Shown here: one piece after another, positions 27,943 to 39,613 of the stretch
Layout of the letters: every line of letters starts with the position of its first letter
Numbering within the stretch: position 1 is the first letter of the stretch
Assembly (NCBI RefSeq): GCF_014196635.1
Contig: NZ_JACIEB010000003.1
Coordinates: 345,025 to 409,024, forward strand
Source of the DNA: Sphingobium fontiphilum
GTDB lineage: Bacteria; Pseudomonadota; Alphaproteobacteria; Sphingomonadales; Sphingomonadaceae
Direction of reading: 5' to 3'
DNA: 64,000 bases
Notes under the pieces: generated by a model
Databases searched by the model: none
Told to the model about the DNA's origin: nothing
Seen by the model: only the letters and a program-made list of their open reading frames with translations
Program-made: the position numbers and the translations under genes

Positions 27943-28599
27943 ATGGGCGACATGGGGATGATCGCGGGCGGGCTGGCGCTGGTTATTGCGCTCGCCATGC
28001 CCGATTTGCGGCGTTGCCGGATGGCGGCGGTGCTGGCGGCGGCGTTAATTCTGGCCGGGGCCGTCGCGCAAGGCCTGTGGATCGTCGCGGGCATCGCCGG
28101 GGCGGGATTGCTGGTCGGCGCCGCGCCGCTGGTCGTGCAGATGCTGCGCGCCGGGATGGTGCGGTTTACGCCCGACGAGGCGGTGATGAAGGATCGCTAT
28201 CTGACCGGCCTGGATGCGACGGCGGCGCGCGCCCTGCTCGATCAGGGGCATTGGCTGACGGCGCGGGCTGGCGAAACGCTGACGCGCGAGGGCGAGGCGT
28301 TGACCAGCCTGTTCTTCCTGGCGCGGGGCGAGGCGCGGGTGATGCGCGCCGGGCAACTGGTCGGCCGGATTGGCGCTGGCGAACTGATCGGGGAAGCGGG
28401 GGCGCTGGATGATGCGCCCGCCACCGCGACCGTGGTTTTGGAAAGCGACAGCCGGCTGTGGTTCATGCTCGCCCCGGCGCTGCGCGACTATGTCGCCGTG
28501 CATAGCGGCGTGGGGCTGGCGCTTCGCAAGAGTTTCGCGGCGGCACTGCGCGGCAAGCTGGAGGAGAGCAACCGGGCGCTGGCGGGGCGGATCGAGTAA
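27943..28599 (+). CDS. Membrane-anchored cyclic-nucleotide-binding-domain protein (Popeye-like layout)
   Basis: The first ~70 residues contain two or three hydrophobic segments (about 5-17, 28-45 and 46-65). The remaining ~140 residues form a CRP-like beta-roll: LTREGEALTSLFFLARGEAR, GRIGAGELIGEAGALDD, ATATVVLESDSRLWFM. The phosphate-binding cassette RxA motif of cAMP receptors is not clear; GELIGEAGAL holds the Glu position. Membrane segments followed by a cNMP fold resemble the Popeye-domain layout. There is no DNA-binding helix, so it is not a Crp-type regulator. Function unknown. Confidence 0.75.
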   Translation: MGDMGMIAGGLALVIALAMPDLRRCRMAAVLAAALILAGAVAQGLWIVAGIAGAGLLVGAAPLVVQMLRAGMVRFTPDEAVMKDRYLTGLDATAARALLDQGHWLTARAGETLTREGEALTSLFFLARGEARVMRAGQLVGRIGAGELIGEAGALDDAPATATVVLESDSRLWFMLAPALRDYVAVHSGVGLALRKSFAAALRGKLEESNRALAGRIE

Positions 28600-28602
28600 C
28601 CC

Positions 28603-30126
28603 TCAGCCGAGCGCCAGTCGCCATTCCCAGCCTAGCGGGTCGCCGTCCATCACCTCCACGCCGCACGCGCCCAGCGAGTCGCGGATGCTGTCGGACAGGG
28701 CGAAATCCTTGTCCGCGCGGGCGGCGCGGCGGCGCGCCATCTCCGCCTCGATCTCCGCTTCGGTGATCGTGGCGTCCTTTGGCCGCAGGCGCAGGTCTGC
28801 GCGGTTCAGGGTCAGCAGATTGAGGCCCAGCACCCGGTCGAACGCAGCGATCAGGCGCAGCTTGTCGTCGACCGGGACTTTCTTCATCGCAATGGCTTCC
28901 TCCAGCAGCGGCAGGCAGCGCGGGGTCATCAGGTCGTCGGCGATGGCCTCGTCAAACTGTTCGAGCAGCGGGGCGAGTTTGATCGGCATGGTCGCGCGCA
29001 GCACCGCCGGATCATCCGACCGCCAGTCGGCCCCTTCGGCGCGGGCCTTCAACCCTTCGACTCCCATGACCAGCCGCTTCAGGCGGGTCAGCGCGGCGGC
29101 GACGCTGTCGGCGCTGAACTCCAGCTCGCTGCGATAATGAGCGGTCAGGCAGAGCAGGCGATAGGCCAGCGGATGGACGCCCGCATCGATCAGCGAGAAG
29201 AGCGTGGTGAACCCGCCCTTCGACTTGCTCATCTTGCCCTGGCGATCCACCAGGAAATTATTGTGCATCCACCAGCGCGCGCCGGTGAAGCCGGCCGCCG
29301 CCGCGCTCCCATCGCCGCCGCCGCAGCAGGCGGCATGGAAGGCCTGATTCTGCGCGATTTCATTGGGATGGTGGATTTCGCGATGGTCGATGCCGCCGGT
29401 GTGAATGTCGAACGGGTGCCCGAGGCGCGCCTGGCTCATCACCGAACATTCCAGATGCCATCCCGGCGCGCCCCGGCCCCAGGGGCTGTCCCATTCCATC
29501 TGGCGGTTTTCGCCGGGGGCCGATTTGCGCCAGATGGCGAAGTCCGACGGGTTGCGCTTGCCTGCCACCGGGTCGATCCGGGCGTGGGCGGCGTCGTCGC
29601 GCCCACCCGCCAATGCGCCATAGTCGGGCACGCTCGCGCTGTCGAAATAGAGCCCGCTCGCCAGTTCATAGCAATGGTCGGGCGCGATCCTTTCCGCAAA
29701 GGCGATCATCTGCGGCACATAGTCGGTGGCGACCGTCCATTCGCTGGGCGCGATGATGTTGAGGTCGGCGATGTTGCGCTTGAAGGCGTCGGTATAGTGG
29801 GCCGCAATGTCCCAGATGCTTTTCGCGCTGGCGCGGGCGGCGGCCTCCATCTTGTCGTCGCCCGCGTCGGCGTCGCTGGTCAGGTGGCCGACATCGGTGA
29901 TGTTGATGATATGGGTGACGGACAGGCCGGACCAGATCAGCGCGCGGCGCAGCGTGTCGGTAAAGACATAGGCGCGCAAATTGCCCAGATGCGCGTAATT
30001 ATAGACGGTGGGGCCGCAGCTATAGACGCGCGCATGGCCCGGTTCGATCGGCGCGAAGGGCTCGACCGCGCGGGTCAGGCTGTTGAACAGGCGCAGGGGT
30101 GCGGCAGGGGCGGGCTGGTCGGTCAT
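28603..30126 (-). CDS. cysS: Cysteine--tRNA ligase
   Basis: Class I synthetase charging tRNA-Cys. Zn-site Cys is in VYSCGPTVYNYAHLGNLR, which also holds the HIGH-like HLGN. The second Zn region GWHLECSVM and HTGGIDHREIHHPNEIAQ are present, and the KMSKS loop reads KMSKSKGG. The 507-residue length is usual. The ATG at 30124-30126 (MTDQPAPAAPLRLFNSLT) is chosen over one 12 codons upstream. It is convergent with the cNMP-binding gene, 3 bp away. Confidence 0.95.
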   Translation of the reverse strand: MTDQPAPAAPLRLFNSLTRAVEPFAPIEPGHARVYSCGPTVYNYAHLGNLRAYVFTDTLRRALIWSGLSVTHIINITDVGHLTSDADAGDDKMEAAARASAKSIWDIAAHYTDAFKRNIADLNIIAPSEWTVATDYVPQMIAFAERIAPDHCYELASGLYFDSASVPDYGALAGGRDDAAHARIDPVAGKRNPSDFAIWRKSAPGENRQMEWDSPWGRGAPGWHLECSVMSQARLGHPFDIHTGGIDHREIHHPNEIAQNQAFHAACCGGGDGSAAAAGFTGARWWMHNNFLVDRQGKMSKSKGGFTTLFSLIDAGVHPLAYRLLCLTAHYRSELEFSADSVAAALTRLKRLVMGVEGLKARAEGADWRSDDPAVLRATMPIKLAPLLEQFDEAIADDLMTPRCLPLLEEAIAMKKVPVDDKLRLIAAFDRVLGLNLLTLNRADLRLRPKDATITEAEIEAEMARRRAARADKDFALSDSIRDSLGACGVEVMDGDPLGWEWRLALG

Positions 30127-30189
30127 GGCGCGAGCCATGCGGCGCTTTGGCGCAAGCGTCAACCGCGCTTGTCGCCGCCGCCATCATGG

Positions 30190-30220
30190 AAAAGGCCGCG
30201 ACCCGTGGGGATCGCGGCCT
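30190..30220 (-). terminator. Rho-independent terminator of the outer-membrane protein gene
   Basis: On the reverse strand GGCCGCGA and TCGCGGCC form an 8-bp GC stem (30194-30201 with 30212-30219), followed directly by TTTTCC. It lies 26 bp past the stop of the gene at 30246-30977. Confidence 0.75.
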
Positions 30221-30245
30221 GAACCTGTTTACGCGGATCGCCCGA

Positions 30246-30977
30246 TCAGAAGGCGGCGGTCAGCGAGAAGACGACGGCGCCGTCGGCGCCCGCGGCGTTC
30301 TTCACGCCTTTCCAGTCGGTGTTGACGTAGGCGATGCCGAAGGTGAAGTTCTTCCAGCTCGTGTCGACGCCGCCCATATAGTCGATGGCGTCGCCGTCGG
30401 GGCCGCCCAGGAAGCTGTCGCTCTTGGCATAGCCGATATGCGTTTTGAGCGTGAAGGGCGTGCCGGGGATGGCGGCGTTGTTGTCGTTATAGATATAGAC
30501 GGCGCTCGAATCGCCCAGCGAATTCTGGTCGGGAGCATAAGCGACGCCGACCTTGGTCTTGACCGGGCCGATGGCGCCCGAAACCGCCAGATAGGGTTCG
30601 ACGATGTCGAAATCGGTGCCCTTGTCGTTGCCGGGATACCAGTAATAGGTGACGCCGCCGTCGATGGTCCAGCCGGGGGTGAATTCGGTCGCGTAGCCCG
30701 CGATCAGGTCGATTTCCGCGCTGCCTTCGCCAACATGGCCGAAGTCGATGTTCGAACCCCAGGTGCTGACATAGAAGCCGCTGTCATGGGCGAGCGTGAA
30801 GCCGCCCTGAATCGCGAAATTTTCCTGATTCTGGCTGACGCCGCGGAAGCGATAGTCGGACGTGACAGCCGCGCTGCCGGTGATGGTGAAGCCGTCGGAA
30901 GGTTCATCCTGGGCGAAAGCCGGCGCCGAAACGGCGGCCAGAGCAAGGGCCGAAAGGCCGAGAATGGACTGACGCAT
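30246..30977 (-). CDS. TorF-family putative porin (TIGR02001-like outer-membrane protein)
   Basis: A signal peptide (cleavage after APAFA, residue ~22) precedes a beta-barrel-like protein with TITGSAAVTSDYRFRGVSQN near the start. Amphipathic strands such as FYVSTWGSNIDF, WTIDGGVTYYWYPG and FTFGIAYVNTDWKG follow, and it ends in an aromatic residue (SLTAAF), the outer-membrane insertion signal. SDYRFRGVSQ is the hallmark of the TIGR02001/TorF group. Substrate unknown. A terminator follows at 30190-30220. Confidence 0.85.
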   Translation of the reverse strand: MRQSILGLSALALAAVSAPAFAQDEPSDGFTITGSAAVTSDYRFRGVSQNQENFAIQGGFTLAHDSGFYVSTWGSNIDFGHVGEGSAEIDLIAGYATEFTPGWTIDGGVTYYWYPGNDKGTDFDIVEPYLAVSGAIGPVKTKVGVAYAPDQNSLGDSSAVYIYNDNNAAIPGTPFTLKTHIGYAKSDSFLGGPDGDAIDYMGGVDTSWKNFTFGIAYVNTDWKGVKNAAGADGAVVFSLTAAF

Positions 30978-31136
30978 AATATACCCCTTTGTGGTGCTGC
31001 GATCGTCCCGCCTGCGTTAAGCGCCTCGCCTCTGTCGCCCATGTCGGGGTGGGCAAGGTCGTCGTAACGATTTCGCAATGCCGATCCATGCCGCACCGCA
31101 CAAGAGAATATTGCTGTATTGTTTCTTTTAACCGCT

Positions 31137-31160
31137 CAATGTTGCCGTTGTGCAACATTG
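31137..31160. promoter_or_regulatory. 9-bp perfect hairpin between mscS and the porin gene
   Basis: CAATGTTGC and GCAACATTG pair perfectly with a 6-nt loop, followed on the + strand by TTTTGC. It lies 9 bp past the mscS stop. It could terminate mscS transcription imperfectly or act as an operator for the porin promoter. Confidence 0.45.
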
Positions 31161-31168
31161 TTTTGCTG

Positions 31169-32452
31169 TCAAATGTCTGGCTTGTTGCTCCCCGCCTCCC
31201 CCTCCTTCTCTCGCGCGGCGGCCCAGTGCAGCATGCGCTGCGGATAGGGGATGGCGACCCCGTTCGCCCGGAACAGCCGCCACAACCGCCCCAGCACGTC
31301 GGAGCGCACATTGCCCACGCCGCTTTCCGGATCGTTGATCCACACCAATATGTCGAATTCGACCCTGCTCTCCCCAAAGCCGGTCATCCACACATTGGGC
31401 GGCGGGGATTGCAGCACGCGCGGCGATTCGCCCGCCGCTTCCAGCATCAGGCGCTGGGCGAGATCAAGGTCGGCGTCATAACCCACGCCAACGGGAATGC
31501 GGATGCGGACATTGCGGTCGGAATAGGACCAGTTCTCCACCTCCTGCGTCATCAGATTCTCGTTGGGAATCAGATGTTCCTTGCCGTCGCGGGTGATGAC
31601 GCTGACGGCGCGCACGCCGATCTTGTTGACCCATCCGAAGCTGTCGCCCACGACGATCACGTCGCCCGGCTTGATCGACCGGTCCATCAGCAGGATGATG
31701 CCCGCGATCAGATTGCCGAAGGTCTTCTGAAGGCCAAAGCCCGCCGCCAGGCCGAGCGCGCCGGAAAAGACGGCAAAGGCGGTCAGGTCGATGCCCAGCA
31801 TGTCGATGCCAATGAAGAAGGCCGCGATGACGATGGCGATGGCCGCCAGTTTCTGGGCCAGCAGCTTCTGGGTCGCATCGAAACCGTCCGCCAGCGCGAT
31901 CGAACGGCTGACGACGCGGTTGGCCAGACGCACCGCGGCGAACAGCGCGATCGAGGTGATGGTGATGGTGACGATGCCGAGCAGCGTGATCCGCCGCTTG
32001 CCCAGATCGATGCCGATGCTGTCCAGCATGTGGCGCACCGGCACGACGCCGCCATTGCTGCTCGACAGCACCAGTCCGAACAGCAGCAACGCCACCAGCA
32101 TCACCGCCCAGCGCGGCATGGCGGCGGCGTGGAGCAATTGAACCGCAAACATCGCCACGCTCAGGCCCAGCGCGGCGCCCAGGATCAGGTGGGCGACATC
32201 GCCCTGAGGCCACAGCGCGACGGCGCCGGCCAGCAACAGGCTGGCGATGCCGAAGTGGATGGCGCGGCGCAAATGGCCCGTCATTGTCGTGGCCGGTTGA
32301 CGCAGGGCATGGCTGATGCGCGGTGCGGCGACGCGCGCGACGGATCGGGCGATCAGATAGGTGATCGCAATGACGGCAATGGCCATGGCGGGATGGACGA
32401 TGGCGGCGTCGCCCGGCAATGCGGCCAGCAACGTGGCGACCCGCGCGCTCAT
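31169..32452 (-). CDS. MscS-family mechanosensitive channel
   Basis: The 427-residue protein has about six membrane segments and then the MscS pore and beta domain: LTAFAVFSGALGLAAGFGLQ, KTFGNLIAGIILLMDRSIKP, GDVIVVGDSFGWVNKIGVRA, VITRDGKEHLIPNENLMTQE. It releases osmolytes on hypo-osmotic stress in the inner membrane. The ATG at 32450-32452 overlaps the cystathionine beta-lyase stop by 4 bp. It is longer than E. coli MscS (286), as in the multi-helix branch. Confidence 0.93.
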   Translation of the reverse strand: MSARVATLLAALPGDAAIVHPAMAIAVIAITYLIARSVARVAAPRISHALRQPATTMTGHLRRAIHFGIASLLLAGAVALWPQGDVAHLILGAALGLSVAMFAVQLLHAAAMPRWAVMLVALLLFGLVLSSSNGGVVPVRHMLDSIGIDLGKRRITLLGIVTITITSIALFAAVRLANRVVSRSIALADGFDATQKLLAQKLAAIAIVIAAFFIGIDMLGIDLTAFAVFSGALGLAAGFGLQKTFGNLIAGIILLMDRSIKPGDVIVVGDSFGWVNKIGVRAVSVITRDGKEHLIPNENLMTQEVENWSYSDRNVRIRIPVGVGYDADLDLAQRLMLEAAGESPRVLQSPPPNVWMTGFGESRVEFDILVWINDPESGVGNVRSDVLGRLWRLFRANGVAIPYPQRMLHWAAAREKEGEAGSNKPDI

Positions 32453-33672
32453 CCCCGCGCCGCCCGGAAACGGGCCAGTCCCGCCGAGAGGTCGGCGATC
32501 AGGTCGGCGGGATCCTCCAGCCCGACTTGCAGGCGCACGACCGGCCCCTCCCCGTCCCATCGGGTGGCGGTGCGGTATCGCGCCGGGTCGACGGGCAGGG
32601 CCAGACTTTCAAAGCCGCCCCAGCTATAGCCGATGCCGAAATGGTCGAGGCCGTCGATCAATGCAGCGCGCGCGGCCTCGTCGCCGCCCATCAGGACGAA
32701 GCTGAACAGGCCGCTGGCGCCGGAAAAGTCGCGCGCCCAAAGGTCATGGCCGGGGCAGGAAGACAGGGCGGGGTGCAGGACGCGGGCGACATCGGGCTGT
32801 CCGACCAGCCAGCGGGCGATCGCCAGCGCGCTGTCCTGATGCTGTTTCAGCCGCACGCCCAGCGTCCGCAGGCCGCGCGCCGCCAGCCAGGCGTCGTCGG
32901 GGCTGACCATCTGGCCGAACAGATAGGCGCTTTGCCGGATCGTTTCGAACCAGTCGGCGCTGGCGCTGACCGATCCCATCATCACGTCGCTATGGCCGAC
33001 GATATATTTGGTGCAGGCGAGGATCGAAATGTCGACGCCACGGGCCAGCGCCGGGAAGAACAACGGCGTCGCCCAGGTATTGTCGATCAGCGTCACGATG
33101 CCCCGATCGCGCGCCACGGCGCAGATGGCGGGCACATCCTGCACCTCGAAGGTCAGGCTGCCGGGGCTTTCCATGAAGATGGCGCGCGTCCGGTCGGTCA
33201 GCAGGTCCGCGATGCCCGGTCCGATGAGCGGGTCGTAATAGATCGTCTCAATGCCCAGCGGCCGCAGCATCCGCTCGCAAAAGCCGCGTGTCGGATCATA
33301 GGCGCTGTCGACCATCAGCAACTGGTCGCCGGGTTTGAGCACCGCCATCAGCGCACAGGCGATGGCCGCGACGCCGGAGGGAAACAGCATCGTTCCCGCC
33401 GCGCCCGGCTCCATTTCGGTGAGCGCGTCGGCGAGCGACCAGGCGGTCGGCGTGCCCTTGCGCCCATAGAACAGCCGTTCATGCGTGCTGCTGCCCGCGG
33501 CGCGGCGCAGGTGGGCGACATCGTCGTAGAGGATGGTCGATGCGCGCCACACCGGCGGGCTGACGATGCCGCCGGGCTGGCCGGGCATCCCCGTCCATTC
33601 CGCCCGCCGCCCGGCCTGCGCCAGCTTCGTCAGCGGGCGGCGGTCGTCCTTGCCTTCGTCCTTCATGCTCAT
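32449..33672 (-). CDS. metC: Cystathionine beta-lyase
   Basis: A PLP enzyme of the Cys/Met-metabolism family, 407 residues. Motifs are IVSPPVWRASTILYDDVAHL, the Tyr/Arg-containing FYGRKGTPTAWSLADALTEM, FPSGVAAI, VTLIDNTWATPLFFPALARG and the PLP lysine in ILACTKYIVGHSDVMMG. The GRKGTPT pattern and WGGFESL ending favour beta-lyase (cystathionine to homocysteine) over gamma-synthase. Its start overlaps sseA by 4 bp. Confidence 0.9.
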   Translation of the reverse strand: MSMKDEGKDDRRPLTKLAQAGRRAEWTGMPGQPGGIVSPPVWRASTILYDDVAHLRRAAGSSTHERLFYGRKGTPTAWSLADALTEMEPGAAGTMLFPSGVAAIACALMAVLKPGDQLLMVDSAYDPTRGFCERMLRPLGIETIYYDPLIGPGIADLLTDRTRAIFMESPGSLTFEVQDVPAICAVARDRGIVTLIDNTWATPLFFPALARGVDISILACTKYIVGHSDVMMGSVSASADWFETIRQSAYLFGQMVSPDDAWLAARGLRTLGVRLKQHQDSALAIARWLVGQPDVARVLHPALSSCPGHDLWARDFSGASGLFSFVLMGGDEAARAALIDGLDHFGIGYSWGGFESLALPVDPARYRTATRWDGEGPVVRLQVGLEDPADLIADLSAGLARFRAARG

Positions 33673-34514
33673 GCCGCGCCCGTCGCCTTGGGCGTTTCCG
33701 GGTCCATGCCCCATTCCGACCAGCTTCCGTCGTAAAGGGTCACGTCATCCTTGCCGAGCAGTTTGAGGCCTGCGAGCAATAGGGCGGCGGTCACCCCGCT
33801 GCCGCAGGTCGTGATGACAGGCTGGTCGAAATCGACCCCGGCCCTGACGAACAGGGCGCGCAGTTCGTCTCCGGTCTTCATGCTGTTGTCGGGCTTGAAC
33901 AATAGGGGTGAGGGCAGGTTGCGCGATCCGGGGATATGGCCCGACGCCATGCCGGGGCGCGGCTCCTTCTCCTCACCGGTAAAGCGCCCCGGCCCGCGCG
34001 CGTCGAGCACCTGCGCCGCGCCGCTGGCGACATTGGCGATCATGGCGGCCTTGTCGCGGACCATGCCCGGCTGGCGGCAAGCGACGGCGTTGCCCGGCGT
34101 CGGCGCGGAGTCGCCCGCCTGCGTCGGTCGCCCTTCGGCCAGCCATTTGGTCATGCCGCCATCCAGGATCGCCGCGCCCGCGCCTATGCCGTACAGCCCC
34201 ATCATCCACCATGCCCGCGCTGCGCTGTGGATCGGGCTGTTGTCATACAGGATGATGCGGCTGTCAGCGTTGACGCCCAGCGCCCGCATATGGTGCGTCA
34301 TCAGCGCGTCCGGGGGAACCATGCCCGGCGCGGGATGATCGGGATCGGCGAGCGTGGCGAGATCGAGGAAGGCCGCGCCGGGGATATGGGCGGCCTGATA
34401 TTCGGCGCGCGGGTCGCGCGGCGTGCCGGGCAGGAAAAGGGTTGCGTCCAGTATGACCAGATCGTCCGCGCCCAGTTCGGCCGCCAGCCATGCGGTTGAT
34501 ACCAATATGTCCAT
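33669..34514 (-). CDS. sseA: 3-mercaptopyruvate sulfurtransferase
   Basis: Two rhodanese domains in 281 residues. The active-site loop is CGSGVTA in VITTCGSGVTAALLLAGL, the form typical of mercaptopyruvate rather than thiosulfate sulfurtransferases. Other signs are YQAAHIPGAAFLDL, LYDNSPIHSAARAWWMM and ARGPGRFTGEEKEPRPGMAS. The ATG at 34512-34514 follows GGAGG, so it is preferred over one nine codons upstream. It is the first gene of the sseA-metC-mscS run. Confidence 0.93.
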   Translation of the reverse strand: MDILVSTAWLAAELGADDLVILDATLFLPGTPRDPRAEYQAAHIPGAAFLDLATLADPDHPAPGMVPPDALMTHHMRALGVNADSRIILYDNSPIHSAARAWWMMGLYGIGAGAAILDGGMTKWLAEGRPTQAGDSAPTPGNAVACRQPGMVRDKAAMIANVASGAAQVLDARGPGRFTGEEKEPRPGMASGHIPGSRNLPSPLLFKPDNSMKTGDELRALFVRAGVDFDQPVITTCGSGVTAALLLAGLKLLGKDDVTLYDGSWSEWGMDPETPKATGAA

Positions 34515-34585
34515 GCACGCCTCCGGAATTTCGGGCTTCACCCTAGGCCGTGGCGGCGGTGCTGGAAAGGGGCCGGTTCGCCGGT

Positions 34586-35764
34586 TCAGCCCTCTGGCGC
34601 GAAGCCGGTGGCGCGCGCGCCGGGCCGCCGATACTGGCGCGGGCCAAGGTCGAGGCGGAAGGGCGCGAGGCGCTGGGCGGGCGGCTCCTGTTCCTGCCCG
34701 ACGATGAAGGCGCCGCCGGTGCGGCCCGCGCCGGACGTTTCCCCTTGCGCCCAGCGGTATTGCACGTCGAACGCGACCAGCGGGATCAGCAACCGCCGCG
34801 TCCCGACTTCGATGGGCCAGGTGGTTTCGGGCGGCAGCGTAATCTCGCCGCCCACCGCATGGGACGCGCCCGGTTCGATGGTCAAGCCGTTGGCGAACGG
34901 ATGGCCGATGGCGCCGTCGAAAAACTGTTGCAGCACCTCAGCCGGACTCGTGCCGGCAGAGGCGATGAGCGCACGGATGCCGGCGTCCTGCGCCGCCAGT
35001 TCGCCTTCATTGGTCAGAGTCAGACGATAGCCCACCGTCAACCCGGCCAGACCCAGCCGCGCGGATATAATGTCCAGCGCCAGTGCGAGCCGCGCGCGCG
35101 GCGATGCAATCGGGACGGCCGGCACAGGCGCAGGCGGCGGTGGGGCGAGCGCAGGCGCGACCGGCGGCTCTGGCGCGGCCGCAGGGGCGCCATCCGCCGC
35201 AATGGCTGGCCGCGGTTCGGGCTTGCGCCGCCGCCAGGTCAAAAAGGCGAGGCCGCCGATCAGCGCCAGCCCGCCGATGATCCAGACCCATCGCTTATCC
35301 GGCGTCGCGGGCGTTGCTGCGGTTTCAGGCGCGGGGCCGGGTTGCGGCGGCTCCGCGATCGGCGCGGCCGGTTCGGCGGGGGGCGTCGCTGCACCGGCAG
35401 GCGATGCTTCGGGTTCCGTCACGGCCGCCGGTGTTGCAGCTTCGGGTTGCTTTGCAGGCGTCGCAGCGTTTCGCGTCGGCTCCCGCTTGGGTCTTGTTGG
35501 GGCGGGCGCTGTCGCGTCGCTGGTGGTCCGGGGCGCTGGCGCAGGCGCCGCTTGCGGCGCGAGGGTCGGCGCCACCGCAGGCGCGTCGGCCGGCGGCGTC
35601 GCAACCTCGGGGTGGAATATGTCCAGTTCCGGGCCCTGTCGCTGCGGCTGAGTGTCTGCGGGCCTGCCCGGTTGCAGGGAAAGACTGGGCGCGGCGTTGT
35701 TCTGCTGCGCCAGCGCATCGGCCGGCGACAGCGCCAGCATGATCGCGATGTGGCGGATTTTCAT
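34586..35764 (-). CDS. Exported protein with long Pro/Ala linker, one membrane segment and a C-terminal domain
   Basis: The 392-residue product has a signal peptide (cleavage near ADALA-QQ) and a Pro/Ala/Thr-rich stretch of about 130 residues. A membrane segment (WVWIIGGLALIGGLAFL) with a basic WRRRK stop-transfer comes next, then a second Pro/Ala linker. The C-terminal ~150-residue domain contains RLGLAGLTVGYRLTLTNEGE, PFANGLTIEPGASHAVGGEI and IEVGTRRLLIPLVAFDVQYR. That domain reads like a periplasmic or cytosolic beta-sandwich. I do not recognise the family. The start could also be the ATG at 35773. Confidence 0.7.
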   Translation of the reverse strand: MKIRHIAIMLALSPADALAQQNNAAPSLSLQPGRPADTQPQRQGPELDIFHPEVATPPADAPAVAPTLAPQAAPAPAPRTTSDATAPAPTRPKREPTRNAATPAKQPEAATPAAVTEPEASPAGAATPPAEPAAPIAEPPQPGPAPETAATPATPDKRWVWIIGGLALIGGLAFLTWRRRKPEPRPAIAADGAPAAAPEPPVAPALAPPPPAPVPAVPIASPRARLALALDIISARLGLAGLTVGYRLTLTNEGELAAQDAGIRALIASAGTSPAEVLQQFFDGAIGHPFANGLTIEPGASHAVGGEITLPPETTWPIEVGTRRLLIPLVAFDVQYRWAQGETSGAGRTGGAFIVGQEQEPPAQRLAPFRLDLGPRQYRRPGARATGFAPEG

Positions 35765-35860
35765 GGACCCCATGGCCAGCGCAAAGCCTGTCGGGGCCTG
35801 AACGCCCGATGAACGCGCGCACGCGATGACAGGAGCCGTGCAATAGCGTAGAGGAGCCGC

Positions 35861-36319
35861 ATGACCGATAGCCTCAAACCCCTGCATCTGGGTCAGGCCA
35901 GCGCCCTCCCCGCCTCCCCGGACGAAGCGGTGCTGGATTATGTGCCCAATCCGCGCCCCGGCAAGCCCTATCTTGTGCGCTTCGCCGCGCCGGAATTCAC
36001 GTCGCTCTGTCCGGTGACCGGCCAGCCCGATTTCGCCCATCTGGTGATCGACTATGCGCCCGGCGCGACCATCGTCGAATCCAAGTCGCTGAAGCTGTTT
36101 CTCGGTGCTTTCCGCAACCATGCCGCTTTTCACGAGGATTGCACCGTCGGCATTGGCGAGCGGCTGTTTGCCGAGATGCAGCCAGTCTGGCTGCGCATCG
36201 GCGGTTACTGGTATCCGCGCGGCGGCATTCCCATCGACGTTTTCTGGCAATCGGGCGAACCGCCCGCAGGCATGTGGCTGCCGCCGCAGGACGTGCCGGG
36301 CTATCGCGGCCGGGGATAG
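35861..36319 (+). CDS. queF: NADPH-dependent 7-cyano-7-deazaguanine reductase
   Basis: QueF reduces preQ0 to preQ1 in queuosine synthesis. This is the short unimodular type of 152 residues. The nucleophile Cys50 is in [14 protein letters not shown], with Asp57 beside it. The NADPH-binding motif [20 protein letters not shown] follows. The start has GAGGAGCCGC before the ATG. Confidence 0.96.
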   Translation: MTDSLKPLHLGQASALPASPDEAVLDYVPNPRPGKPYLVRFAAPEFTSLCPVTGQPDFAHLVIDYAPGATIVESKSLKLFLGAFRNHAAFHEDCTVGIGERLFAEMQPVWLRIGGYWYPRGGIPIDVFWQSGEPPAGMWLPPQDVPGYRGRG

Positions 36320-36486
36320 CGTTTTTTTCGCAAGTTCCGGCGACGAACGGCGCGCGCGTTTCGACAAACGACATGGAACGGGCGGCGGGGCGCTTGACCG
36401 CGCGCGGCAAAGGGCCGATCCCCGCTTCATCGCGGCGATCGGCCGTCCCGGCCCGCCGATTTCAGACTTGTCGGAGTCTTGCATCC

Positions 36487-39126
<2,640 letters not shown>

Positions 39127-39166
39127 GGACAAAGGGGCGGTCCGTCACCGGATCGCCCCCGTCAGG

Positions 39167-39212
39167 GCATCGTGCGGAAAAGCGGGAAACGGTTTTCTGC
39201 CGAAAGCGATGC
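39167..39212. repeat. 46-bp palindromic repeat, copy 2
   Basis: GCATCG and CGATGC close a palindrome whose sequence, GCATCGTGCGGAAAAGCGGG and onward, matches the reverse complement of 10778-10823. Both copies are 46 bp. Here it follows the aminopeptidase stop by 40 bp and may serve as a 3' hairpin. Confidence 0.7.
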
Positions 39213-39214
39213 GA

Positions 39215-39610
39215 AACAAAAGACCGGAGCACGCCGCCCGCAAGGCCAGAGCCAACGGCATCGCTGCCAGCACCGTCTCCGGCCCCGGCGGCATCGACCG
39301 ACGTGGTCCCGGCCACTGCCACGCCTCTGGACGATACCATCCAGTTCGCCAACGCCGCCAATTGCGAGGCGTGGAAGGAAACGGAGGCCCTGTTCAGCAA
39401 CATCCTCACGCCGCCGCAGGGCGATATCGCAAATATCAACGCTGTGCGTCAGCACCCCATGGGCACAGACAGCGGGGGTCGGTCGCCCTGGCAGCCGACC
39501 ATCTGCTATTCCGGCGGTTGCCGACCAGGGTCGGCAGTTCACGATCAATATTGTGAGCGGCAGCTTCCCGCTAAAGCTGCCACAAGATCCTGCTCGACCG
39601 ATCAAGCTTT
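39215..39610 (+). pseudogene. Probable degenerate coding remnant
   Basis: Between the repeat and the convergent histidine kinase gene, one frame reads a Pro/Ala-rich stretch, then TPLDDTIQFANAANCEAWKE and SNILTPPQGDIANINAVRQH. The apparent sense later shifts to another frame (RQFTINIVSGSFPLKLP). No convincing start codon or single full-length frame exists. It looks like a frameshifted exported-protein gene, but I recognise no family. Confidence 0.35.
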
Positions 39611-39613
39611 GGA

